From: Clostridiaceae bacterium
GTDB lineage: Bacteria; Bacillota; Clostridia; Peptostreptococcales; Peptostreptococcaceae
Length of the DNA: 41,865 nucleotides
Reading direction: 5' to 3'
Assembly (NCBI GenBank): GCA_902362365.1
Contig: CABIVQ010000029.1
Span: 1-41,865 of the forward strand
Of the stretch, positions 7,691 to 16,900 are shown piece by piece; positions within the stretch are counted from its first letter, which is position 1; the number at the start of each line of letters is the position of its first letter. The notes under the pieces are model-generated. The model had not been told where the DNA came from. It did not search any database and was given only the letters and a program-made list of their open reading frames with translations. Position numbers and translations under genes: made by a program.

Positions 7691-8944
7691 TTATTCCCAA
7701 ATCGAATTTAAAGAATTTTTAAAGTCCTCTAATTTTTTATTTACATCAGTGTTAGGAGCAGCTAATATTGATTCTAATACAGTTCCTGATTCACGGAATG
7801 CACTATCTGCACCACTTAAAATAGGATTTGTATATAAATCACTAGTTGCTTCTGCTAAAATTGGGGCTATTAAACTTCCAGAGTTTTTATATTGATCTGA
7901 ATCAATAGCACTTTTTCTAACTGGTATGTATCCAGTTTCTTTAGCCCATGTAATTTGACTTTCTGTTGTAGTCATGAATTTTAAATATTCATATGCTGCA
8001 GTTCTTTGTTCTGAAGTTGCACTAGAGAACATATATACATCAGTACCTTGTTGTAAAGATGGTTTTGATGGATAAGGAGCAGCACCAACTTCAAACTTAT
8101 CACCAACGCCTTGTTTAACAAAAGTTTCTCCAGCATTAGAACCTATATACATAGCTATAGTTTCATTACCAAACGGCCCTGATAAGTATTTATCAGTTCC
8201 TGCTATTCTAAAATATCCATCTTTAATACCATCTAAGTAGTAGTCTACAGCTTTAACTGATACTTCACTAGTTGGATCGAATTTTGAATCAAATACTACT
8301 CCTTCTTTCTTTAAGAAAGTAGTATAGTAAGTATTTAACGAGTCAAATCCAGCACCTACTATGCCTTTTTTATCTTTTATTTCTTTTGCAACCTTAGTTA
8401 ATTCTTCATAATTTGTTGGAGGTTTTATATTTAATTCATCAAATAATGTTTTATTGTACCAAATAACTTCTGTTGATTTATTAAATGGCATACCATATAT
8501 TTTCCCATCTATTTTTGATGACTCTCTAAAGCTTGGTAAGATATCATCATAGTTGTCAAATTTAAGTTTATCATTATTTATATATGCTCCTAAATCAACA
8601 AGTAAATTATCTTGAACTGCATTTAACATCCAATCAGGATATGCCTGAGTTATTGTTGGTAAATCCTTTGGACTTGCAAGAGTAGCAGTTATTTTTTGCT
8701 GTAAATCAGGATAGCTAGATTGATTTTGCAAAGTTATTTTTATATTAGTATTTTTATCAGTGAATTCTTTAGTTAATTTTTGTAGGGCTTTTTCTTGTTC
8801 CCCATTCATAGCATGCCAAAATGTTATTTCTACTGGATCCTTAATTTCAGTAACTATTTCTTCATTAGTTTTTGTAGGAGCTTTACCACAAGCAGTCATT
8901 AGACCTAATGATAAAGCTATCGCTACTAGCTTTTTATACTTCAT
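7691..8944 (-). CDS. Extracellular solute-binding lipoprotein, family 1 (UgpB-like)
   Basis: A 417-residue lipoprotein. The N terminus MKYKKLVAIALSLGLMTACG is a type II signal peptide with lipobox LMTAC. The mature protein starts with a short linker and the family-1 opening EITFWHAMNGEQEKALQKL, then shows the pattern WYNKTLFDELNIKPP seen in UgpB and maltose-type binding proteins. It would sit on the outer face of the membrane and deliver substrate to the two permeases encoded upstream. Start: ATG with GGGAGG upstream. Closest named type is sn-glycerol-3-phosphate or oligosaccharide binding; the presence of two hydrolases with phosphoesterase or phosphodiesterase folds in the operon makes a phosphorylated ligand attractive, but this is inference. 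Confidence 0.88.
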   Translation of the reverse strand: MKYKKLVAIALSLGLMTACGKAPTKTNEEIVTEIKDPVEITFWHAMNGEQEKALQKLTKEFTDKNTNIKITLQNQSSYPDLQQKITATLASPKDLPTITQAYPDWMLNAVQDNLLVDLGAYINNDKLKFDNYDDILPSFRESSKIDGKIYGMPFNKSTEVIWYNKTLFDELNIKPPTNYEELTKVAKEIKDKKGIVGAGFDSLNTYYTTFLKKEGVVFDSKFDPTSEVSVKAVDYYLDGIKDGYFRIAGTDKYLSGPFGNETIAMYIGSNAGETFVKQGVGDKFEVGAAPYPSKPSLQQGTDVYMFSSATSEQRTAAYEYLKFMTTTESQITWAKETGYIPVRKSAIDSDQYKNSGSLIAPILAEATSDLYTNPILSGADSAFRESGTVLESILAAPNTDVNKKLEDFKNSLNSIWE

Positions 8945-8958
8945 TTTTTTGCCTCCCT

Positions 8959-10254
8959 TTATATTGTTTGTCCTCTTTCTGGTAATAATACATCTCCTGA
9001 TTCATTATAAAGTCTTTCTGGATGATAAGAATGAATAGGAACTAACAACTTAGGTTTAATTAAGTTTATTATCTTAATTAAGTCATATGGATGAGCATGA
9101 CCACTACACGATGCTCTAACAAATTCTATATCGTGGTTTTTAAACAGATCTAAAAATGTTTTATATGCTGGATCAAATTCACCGAGTGGACTTGCATTAG
9201 AATGAATATAAATTCCACCTTTTTTTAATTTATCCATATGTAAAACAGCAAGTACATCTAATTGCCAGAAAAAGCGTTCTTCATCATTTAATAATTCTTC
9301 AAAATCTATTTTGTACTTTTCATCTAATTCGTACTCTTTATCATCTAATTGATAATAATAAGACTCATATCCAGTAGCTTCTTTTAAAACATATGAATAA
9401 TATGCATCTAAAACAACGGTTCTTGGATTTGTCTTTATTATATTTAAAATTCTCTCTATATTTGAAATATAATAATTAAATGTTATTTGCTTATTAGGAT
9501 TATTTTTAACTATTTCATTAATTTTATCTATTAGCTGTTGTTCAGTAGATATTTCCTTCTCACTAATATCTTCATCAAAGTCTTGAAAAGATACACTAAC
9601 CCCTTCTATTAGCAATACATCACAATTTTTGCTTTCTTCACAAAAATTTAATGTATCTTCTTTTCTATAACCATGAAGTCTAATATCACCGGTATATGAA
9701 ATTACTAAATCCGGTGTCTTAATCAATAATCCACACGCTCCATATGCATCATGATCAACAGGCATTATTTTTACTTTAATCTTGCCAACTTCAATAATTT
9801 CATTTTCCTTGACTCCAACTATATCTCTAGTATTTGAGTTTTTCTTTTCATGAAGTGAAAAAAGAAAATCATCATTAATATTTAAGGTGTTAAGTAATGA
9901 CTTTGTACCTTCTAAAGTATAAATTGGTATATTAGGGTTCAAATAATTAACAATCTTAGAATGATCTAAATGAACATGTGATAAAAATACAGCAGTATAT
10001 TTAAAATCATCTTCATATGACTTATATCCTCTTATAGGTATACTTGGATCATATATATTGTTTAAATATGGAACTAAGTTCTCATCTAATAACCCTTGTA
10101 AATCTGTAGGCTGTACTTCTGATGTTGGATCATATTCACTTCCAAAATCAAAGAATATATGGCTATCTTCATAAGAAATTTCTATAATAGTTCCACCTAT
10201 AGTTAAAATTCCATTATGGAATGTAATTTTAGTCTTTTTATCCTTTAATACCAC
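8959..10254 (-). CDS. Metallo-beta-lactamase-fold hydrolase, RNase J/beta-CASP-like
   Basis: A cytoplasmic metal-dependent hydrolase of about 431 residues. Counting from an in-frame TTG three codons upstream, motifs are HVHLDH (96-101), the third metal-ligand region PVDHDAYG (His171), YTGDIRLHG (Asp193) and C-terminal GHAHPYDL (388-395) and PIHSYHPE (409-416). The long insert between the metal motifs and the C-terminal His resembles beta-CASP enzymes (RNase J, CPSF-73). I chose the GTG at 10254: AGGAG lies 9 bases before it but directly abuts the upstream TTG. The gene overlaps the 3' end of the upstream permease gene by 17 bp, so translation is coupled. RNase J proper is longer and not found in sugar ABC operons. 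Whether this cleaves RNA, a phosphodiester or a lactone is unknown. Confidence 0.8.
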   Translation of the reverse strand: MVLKDKKTKITFHNGILTIGGTIIEISYEDSHIFFDFGSEYDPTSEVQPTDLQGLLDENLVPYLNNIYDPSIPIRGYKSYEDDFKYTAVFLSHVHLDHSKIVNYLNPNIPIYTLEGTKSLLNTLNINDDFLFSLHEKKNSNTRDIVGVKENEIIEVGKIKVKIMPVDHDAYGACGLLIKTPDLVISYTGDIRLHGYRKEDTLNFCEESKNCDVLLIEGVSVSFQDFDEDISEKEISTEQQLIDKINEIVKNNPNKQITFNYYISNIERILNIIKTNPRTVVLDAYYSYVLKEATGYESYYYQLDDKEYELDEKYKIDFEELLNDEERFFWQLDVLAVLHMDKLKKGGIYIHSNASPLGEFDPAYKTFLDLFKNHDIEFVRASCSGHAHPYDLIKIINLIKPKLLVPIHSYHPERLYNESGDVLLPERGQTI

Positions 10255-11056
10255 TCTTAACAACTCCTCTGATTATTTGTTTTCTAAAGATTAAATATAA
10301 AATTAAAATTGGTACTATAGCTATTGTTGATGCAGCCATTTGTAATTGAACATTTGTACCACTTTCAGTAGCAAATGAGCTTAATCCATTACTTAATAGT
10401 CTCATTTCTTTACTATTAGTAACAAGGATTGGCCATAAAAATGCATTCCATCCATTAATAAAACTCAATATTCCCATAGTAAATAGTGAAGGTTTTGCTA
10501 ATGGAATTAATATTCTACGAATAAATTGTAAATCGCTACACCCATCAATTTTTGCTGCTTTATAATAAGATAAAGGTATACTTGCAAGATATCCATTTAA
10601 ATAAAATATATAAAATACACTTGCAAGAGATGGTACTATTAAAGCGGTATATGTATCTAGTAGTCCAAGTTGTGCTATAGTTTGATAATTTGTAAATACT
10701 GTAACTTCATATGGCACCATAAGTAGTGCTGCCATACATAGTATAACGACATTTTTATATTTAAACTCTAATTTAACTAATGCAAATGCCGCAAGAATAG
10801 AAGTTATTAAAGTTCCTATTGTTGATAGTCCTGCAACTATAATAGTGTTGAAAAAATATCTAACAAATGGAGCTTGCTCCATTGCTAAACGGAAGTTTTC
10901 CCATTGAAAATGTTTAGGTATTAATGTTGGTGGTAAACTAGTTGCCTCTTGAAAAGTCATAAAACTTGATAAAATCATATATACAAAAGGAAACAGTGTA
11001 ATTACCGACATAATAATAATAAATATATACGATAAAACTGAATTAAATTTTTTCAT
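10238..11056 (-). CDS. ABC transporter permease, UgpE/MalG type
   Basis: A 272-residue inner-membrane permease with six predicted transmembrane segments, starting MKKFNSVLSYIFIIIMSVIT. The cytoplasmic EAA loop that docks on the ATPase reads AAKIDGCSDLQFIRRILIPL. Length and the C-terminal IFRKQIIRGVVKSGIKG ending are typical of UgpE/MalG-type subunits, whose last residues reach toward the translocation interface. It is 8 bp downstream of the UgpA-like gene and its last codons contain the ribosome-binding site of the metallo-beta-lactamase gene. With the adjacent permease it forms the heterodimeric membrane channel of a CUT1-family importer. Confidence 0.9.
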   Translation of the reverse strand: MKKFNSVLSYIFIIIMSVITLFPFVYMILSSFMTFQEATSLPPTLIPKHFQWENFRLAMEQAPFVRYFFNTIIVAGLSTIGTLITSILAAFALVKLEFKYKNVVILCMAALLMVPYEVTVFTNYQTIAQLGLLDTYTALIVPSLASVFYIFYLNGYLASIPLSYYKAAKIDGCSDLQFIRRILIPLAKPSLFTMGILSFINGWNAFLWPILVTNSKEMRLLSNGLSSFATESGTNVQLQMAASTIAIVPILILYLIFRKQIIRGVVKSGIKG

Positions 11057-11064
11057 GTTTTCAC

Positions 11065-11946
11065 CTACTTAGATATTCTCTTTAGTACAAAGTTTTGAAT
11101 TACTGTGAAAATTAAAATTAAAATAAATAGTATAACTGCAGCTGCCATACCTTGACCATATCGATTTTCAACATAAAACTTATTGAAAATATAAAAAACA
11201 GCAGTAGTAGCACTATCTGCGATACCAGCTTTTCCATTAAATATAGCAAACACTTGTGAATATACCTTAAATGCATTTATAAAGTTCACCATTAGTAAAA
11301 ATGTAATGATTGGTATCATTTGTGGTAATGTTATCCTAAAAAATTGTTCTTTCTTTGTTGCACCAAACATATCTGCAACTTTATAATAACTATCATCTAC
11401 ATTTCTTAATCCTGAAAGTAATATAATTATATTAAATGCAAGTGATGACCAAATACCAAATATAATAAGAGTAAACATACTCATTTTAGGGTCATCTAAG
11501 AAATTTATTGGTCCAATTCTTATTAATCCTAATAGATAATTAACAAAACCATAATCCCCATTTAATAAAAATCTAAATACAATACCAACTGCGATTATAC
11601 TTGTTAAATATGGTATAAAGAATATAGTTTCAAAAACATCTTTGTATCTTATTTTTTCATAAATTGTAACTGCAATAAACATAGATATTATAAGTCCTAC
11701 AGGAACAACTATAAAAGCGTAAAGTGATGTATTTCCAATTGCTGTATGAAATTTAGGGTCATTTAAAACAATCTGGTAATTTCTTGTACCATTGTAAACT
11801 AAATTATTTAAAGTTCCTTTTTGGAAAGATATAATGAAGGTTCTAAATAATGGGAATACATTAAATATCCCTATTATTATCAAAGCAGGTAGTAAGAACA
11901 GCCATGCTTGTGGTGAGTTTTCAGCACTGTATTTTAATTTTCTCAT
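11065..11946 (-). CDS. ABC transporter permease, UgpA/MalF type
   Basis: A 293-residue inner-membrane permease with six hydrophobic segments. The EAA loop ADMFGATKKEQFFRITLPQM identifies the binding-protein-dependent transport domain. A short N-terminal cytoplasmic tail (MRKLKYSAENSPQAWLF) precedes the first membrane helix, as in UgpA rather than the longer MalF. Its start codon shares bases with the stop of the ATPase gene (both at 11946), so expression is translationally coupled. It pairs with the UgpE-like permease encoded immediately downstream. Confidence 0.9.
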   Translation of the reverse strand: MRKLKYSAENSPQAWLFLLPALIIIGIFNVFPLFRTFIISFQKGTLNNLVYNGTRNYQIVLNDPKFHTAIGNTSLYAFIVVPVGLIISMFIAVTIYEKIRYKDVFETIFFIPYLTSIIAVGIVFRFLLNGDYGFVNYLLGLIRIGPINFLDDPKMSMFTLIIFGIWSSLAFNIIILLSGLRNVDDSYYKVADMFGATKKEQFFRITLPQMIPIITFLLMVNFINAFKVYSQVFAIFNGKAGIADSATTAVFYIFNKFYVENRYGQGMAAAVILFILILIFTVIQNFVLKRISK

Positions 11947-13016
11947 TAGTACACTCTAACTCCATTCTCTTTAAATATATAAATGCTATTGTAATCAATA
12001 TCAAATCCTACTTCTTCACCTTCAGTTATCTTATTATGCGTATCTGTAATTGATTTTGAAATCTTACCATTAACATAAAAGTTTAAAATGCAATCTTTTC
12101 CTATTAATTCAGTAGATTCAATTTTAACTCTAAATAAAGGATTTTTACTTAATTCAAAATACTCTGCCCTAATTCCAACAACATAATTTTCTTCATTCAA
12201 TTCATCTTTAAATCTATTCTTATTTAATAAATTTATATCAATTGAAAAATCATCACCTTTTAATACATTTCCTTCTTTTTTCATTTCATAAGTATTAATT
12301 ATTGGATTTCCCATAAATTTAGCTACAAATAAATTAGCTGGTTCTAAGTATAAATTTTGAGGCATATCAAATTGTTGCACAATTCCTTGGTTCATCAAGA
12401 CTATTCTGTCACTTATGGATAAAGCTTCTTCTTGGTCATGAGTTACAAATATGGTCGTAATACCAATCTCCTTAACTAATCTTCTAATTTCTTCTCTTAT
12501 TTTTAATCTAAGTCTTGCATCTAAATTACTTAATGGCTCATCTAGCAATAATATCTTAGGATTTTGAACTAATGCCCTTGTTATAGCAACTCTTTGTTGC
12601 TGACCCCCTGACATTTCTCCTGGCTTTTTATCTGCTAACTCTTCAATACTTGTAACTTTCATATATTTTTTTGCAGCTTCGAAGGCTTCACTCTTTGTTT
12701 TTTTATTTTTTCCAACAGTAAGAGGAAACATAACATTCTCTAGAACACTCATATGTGGATATAGTGCATAGTTTTGAAATACTAAACCAATATTTCTATC
12801 TTTTGGATGCTTTCCAATTATCGATTCATTATCAAATCTAATATCACCACTAGTAGGGTCTAATAAGCCTGCTAGTAAATTAAGAATTGTTGTTTTTCCA
12901 CAACCACTAGGACCTAATAAACAAATAAGTTCTCCTTCATTTATTTCTAGGTCAATGCTTTTTAAGGCTTCATAGCCGTTATCATAAACTTTTTTAAGTT
13001 TCTCAATATGTATCAT
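11946..13016 (-). CDS. ABC transporter ATPase, UgpC/MsmX type
   Basis: A 356-residue CUT1-family ATPase. The nucleotide-binding domain (about 1-235) has Walker A GPSGCGKT (35-42), signature MSGGQQQRV, Walker B ILLLDEP with LSNLDARLR, and the switch His in VTHDQEEAL. The C-terminal 120 residues form the TOBE/regulatory domain; it reads VVGIRAEYFEL, the region corresponding to the usual IRPE motif. It is first in the importer operon, with AGAGGTGA before its ATG. Many Firmicute CUT1 systems share one stand-alone ATPase (MsmX), so a dedicated one here suggests a self-contained transport module. Confidence 0.92.
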   Translation of the reverse strand: MIHIEKLKKVYDNGYEALKSIDLEINEGELICLLGPSGCGKTTILNLLAGLLDPTSGDIRFDNESIIGKHPKDRNIGLVFQNYALYPHMSVLENVMFPLTVGKNKKTKSEAFEAAKKYMKVTSIEELADKKPGEMSGGQQQRVAITRALVQNPKILLLDEPLSNLDARLRLKIREEIRRLVKEIGITTIFVTHDQEEALSISDRIVLMNQGIVQQFDMPQNLYLEPANLFVAKFMGNPIINTYEMKKEGNVLKGDDFSIDINLLNKNRFKDELNEENYVVGIRAEYFELSKNPLFRVKIESTELIGKDCILNFYVNGKISKSITDTHNKITEGEEVGFDIDYNSIYIFKENGVRVY

Positions 13017-13091
13017 ATTTCACCTCTAATATTCTATTTTAATTTTTATATTTGCACTAATCCATAAACAATATAATCATACTAATTCACT

Positions 13092-13121
13092 CTTATATTC
13101 TCTTTAATTTATTATGTTCAA
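13092..13121 (-). promoter_or_regulatory. Possible promoter of the ABC importer operon
   Basis: On the minus strand TTGAAC (13121-13116) and TATAAG (13097-13092) are separated by 18 bp, about 75 bp upstream of the ATPase gene. The match is moderate and AT-rich sequence gives chance hits. No dedicated regulator gene adjoins this operon. Confidence 0.35.
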
Positions 13122-13178
13122 AAAATAAATATTTATTTGAGTACAAAGAATATAATGTTTTAAATTATAAAATTAAAT

Positions 13179-13217
13179 AAAGCCCACAGACAATTTGCAT
13201 CGTCTATGAGCTTTTAT
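13179..13217. terminator. Terminator after the superoxide dismutase gene
   Basis: An imperfect hairpin around AAGCCCACAGAC (13180-13191) and GTCTATGAGCTT (13202-13213) is flanked by A/T-rich runs on both sides, including a U-rich tract on the minus strand. It lies about 30 bp downstream of the sodC stop. Confidence 0.6.
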
Positions 13218-13247
13218 AGTTTTTATATTTTGTTTTTACATTAAACT

Positions 13248-13757
13248 TTAATAATAAACTATAACTCCACAAGCTAATCTAGATCCAGCATTTCCTGCAG
13301 GTTGTGATGTAAAATCATCATAACCTTGATGCAATATAAATGACTTTCCTATAACTTGATCAACTGTGAATCTATTAGTATAAAAAGAAAGTATACCTAC
13401 CCCATTTGCAGATAAAATTGGTGGTAAGTCTCCAGCATGCATAGGATGCTCTGCACCAGTTGGATTATAATGTGATTTAGCAGCTGTAAAAGGATCATTC
13501 GCATTACCTACTGTACAATCCCCAACTTCATGGATATGAAATCCATGAAAGGAACTAGTTTGATTATTTATATTAGGAATACCAGTTATATAAGCTTTAA
13601 TATAAACCCCTTCATCTAACTGGTATAAAAATATATCACCTACAATACATGGTGCTAATGGTCCTCCTTTTATACGTGCATATGCATTTGGTTTAGACGC
13701 ATTATATAAACCAAATATTTGTTGTATATCATATTTGTGACAAGAAGAATTATCCAT
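13248..13757 (-). CDS. sodC: Cu/Zn superoxide dismutase family protein
   Basis: A 169-residue Cu/Zn-SOD fold protein, predicted to dismutate superoxide. The metal ligands all appear to be present: copper His74 and His76 in GFHIH, bridging His96 in KSHYNP, zinc ligands among His104, His107 and Asp110 in EHPMHAGDLP, and copper His143 in FILHQG. Cys81 and Cys163 (LACGVI) match the conserved disulfide pair. Unlike most bacterial SodC proteins it has no signal peptide or lipobox (start MDNSSCHKYDIQQIFG), so it is probably cytoplasmic or packaged in another compartment such as the spore. An ATG follows a GGGAGGT Shine-Dalgarno. It is a single-gene unit between the ABC operon and the sensor kinases. 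Confidence 0.85.
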   Translation of the reverse strand: MDNSSCHKYDIQQIFGLYNASKPNAYARIKGGPLAPCIVGDIFLYQLDEGVYIKAYITGIPNINNQTSSFHGFHIHEVGDCTVGNANDPFTAAKSHYNPTGAEHPMHAGDLPPILSANGVGILSFYTNRFTVDQVIGKSFILHQGYDDFTSQPAGNAGSRLACGVIVYY

Positions 13758-13878
13758 ATCTACCTCCCTAAGCTATAATAATTTTATTTCACAAGGTATT
13801 TTATGATTTATTTATATATAATGTTAACTTTAAATATTAATATATAACTTAATTAATTATCTTAGGATTTCTAAAATA

Positions 13879-13910
13879 AAAAGATATTGACTATTTGGTC
13901 AATATCTTTT
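13879..13910. terminator. Strong terminator after the beta-propeller histidine kinase
   Basis: AAAAGATATTGAC (13879-13891) and GTCAATATCTTTT (13898-13910) make a 13-bp perfect stem with a 6-nt loop and A/T tails on both sides. It starts 24 bp beyond the kinase stop. Confidence 0.88.
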
Positions 13911-13934
13911 CAAAATTTAATGTGATATATTAAT

Positions 13935-16900
13935 TTATTTTTCAGGTAAAATAATTATAAATTTCGTTCCTTTATCCTTTTCACTTTCAACATATATTTC
14001 TCCATTGTGTAAGTCTATAATATGCTTAGTAATAGTTAATCCTAATCCACTTCCACCTTTAACTTCAGTATTTTCATCAAGTATCTGATTAAATCTATTA
14101 AAAATTGTTTCATGATATTTTTTATCTATACCAATTCCCGTATCTTCTATACTTATCATTACTCTTTTGCCCAAGTCTTTTATATCAACTTTAATAGTTC
14201 CATCTTTTGGTGTAAATTTAGATGCATTACTTAATAAATTCACAATACACCTTTCAATCTCATATTTATCACATGTTATTATTTTTTCTTCTACATCTGT
14301 ATCAATTATAAAATTGATACCTAAGGATTCTATAGCATCCTTTAGAGTTAGTGCAGTTTCTTCTACTATATAAACAATATCTTGTTCTTGTAAAGTAATT
14401 TTATATTTTCCATTTTCAACCTTAGTTGTATCTATTATATTATTTATTAAGTTTAATAGTCTAGTAATGTTTTTCTTCATTACATCCATATAGTATTCTA
14501 ATTTTTCTTTAGTTATGCCTTTTTCTGACTTACTAAGATTTGTAATTAACTGTTCTACTGAACTAATTACATTTAAAGGCGTTCTTAGTTCATGCGAAAG
14601 GTTTATAAAGTAATTATTTTTACTTCTTTCTGCTTCTATAACTTTGTTCAGTAGTTCGCTATTTTTTTGCATCTCTTTATTTAATTCTTGAGTTCTTTTG
14701 TTTATCAATGCATCTAATCTTCTTACCTTAGTTATTTGCATATAGATCACAGTTAAGAATACTCCTACATATAATACTATTGCCCCCTTAGTTTTCCATA
14801 AAGGTTGATTTACTGTAAAACTTATACTGCTTTCTTTTCCAATAGTACCATTCTGACTTCTTGCTTTTATCTTGAATGTATACTTTCCTGGATCTAGTTT
14901 ATTAAATATTACTTCATTACTATTCACTAATATCCAATCTTCTATGTATCCTTCTAACTTGTAATAAAACTGTACATTATTATTTTTCTTATATTCTGGT
15001 ATAAAATATTTTATTCTGAATAAATTATCATTATAATTAAAATTTAAACCGTCTATATTGCTGTAATTCTTACCTCCCACTTCAAAATTATCAAAAGTTA
15101 TTTTTGGGATATATTGTGAGTCTTGAACATCTTCTGGATAAAAAGCATTTAACCCCTTTACTCCTCCAAATAAAAATTGACCATCTTTTGTTTTATAATA
15201 GGCCTTTCCATTGAATTCATTACTCTGTAATCCATCTGTACTGCTTAAGTTTCTAAATTTATTTTCCTTAATATCAAACTTAGAAATTCCATTATTTGTA
15301 CTCATCCATGGATTTCCGTCATTATCAATTAGAACGCCATAAATCGTATTGTTAGGTAAACCATCTTTATCAGTATATCGTTTAAAATTTTCTGTAGTTT
15401 TATTGAATTTAACTAAGCCTTCACTCGTCCCAATCCATAAATTTCCAATCTCATCTTCTATTATAGACCTTATACTATTAATATCGTCTTCGTTATCTTT
15501 ATTGTTTGTATCAAAAGTCATATAAACTTTTATACTTTCATCCTTTGGATTAATTTTTATTAATCCTCCTAATATAAAATTTCCAATCCAATACGTTCCA
15601 CTACTATCTTCATAAATATCCTCAATATAGGTATCTGATATTCCATGTTCATTAAGAGTATTTGTAATATCTATAATTTCATTTGTTTTTGTATTTAAGA
15701 TATTAAGTCCATCAGGAGTTCCTATCCATAAGTAACCCTTACTATCTAAAAGTAAACTTTTTATATTATTACTTACTAATCCATTTTCCATGGTATACTT
15801 TTTTACAATCATAGTATCTTTATCTACTTCATTTACACCATTCCTAGTTCCTATCCATACTCTATTTCCTTTTCCTGTAATTACTTTTATAGAATCGCTA
15901 CTTAAATCATAATTACTATTACCTTCATTAATATAATTAAATTCATTTTCTTTCATATTAATGATATTTACACCTTTATCTCTAGTTCCTACCCATAATA
16001 AACCCTCTTCATCCTCATAAATTCCATGAATAACATTATTGCTTAATGAGTTTTTATCAAGAGGGTCATTCTTATATTGCTTTATATGCTCTGTTGGGTC
16101 AAATATACTTATACCCGTATATGTTCCAACCCATATCAAACCAGTACTATCTTCTATAATAGTATATACAGTATCATTAATTAAACTATTATTATCATAA
16201 CTTTTATTAGTATACGTAATAAATTTATCATCTTTAATATATTTACTTAGACCTTTTTCCGTTGCTATCCATATGGTTCCATATTTATCCTGTATCATAT
16301 CTCTAACACCATTTGACGGTATAGAAAATTTATTATTTTCGTCAAATTTATATGTTATAATTTTATTAGTTTTTATATTTAATTTTTTTATTCCATTTTC
16401 ATATGTTGATATCCATAAATTCCCTCCATTATCACACATAAGAGAGTTAATTTTATACCCACTTGAAGAATTCTCTTTATTAGATTCATATTTATAAATT
16501 CTTTTATTCTTCTTATCTACTTTATTTATTCCAGTATCAGTTGCTATCCATATATTATTCTCTGAATCCTCTTTAATATCTATTATATCTTGACTTGTTA
16601 ATATATTTTTATTCTCAAGTATCCTTTTAAAACTATCATTTTCTTCATTATAATAATACAAACCATTGCTAGTGCCCATTACAATAGTTTCATCTTCAGT
16701 AATTAAAATACTATTTATATTATAATAAGGGGTCCTCTTATCATCATTATAATAGCTATAGTTAACTATAGAGTAATTATCTAGGTTTATTTTACTTATA
16801 CCATTATCAGTTCCAACCCATAAGTTTCTTTTTTTATCCTCACTTATGCTTAAAATGTGGTTACTAGCTATAGTATTCTCAATCCCTTTATCGGCTTTAT

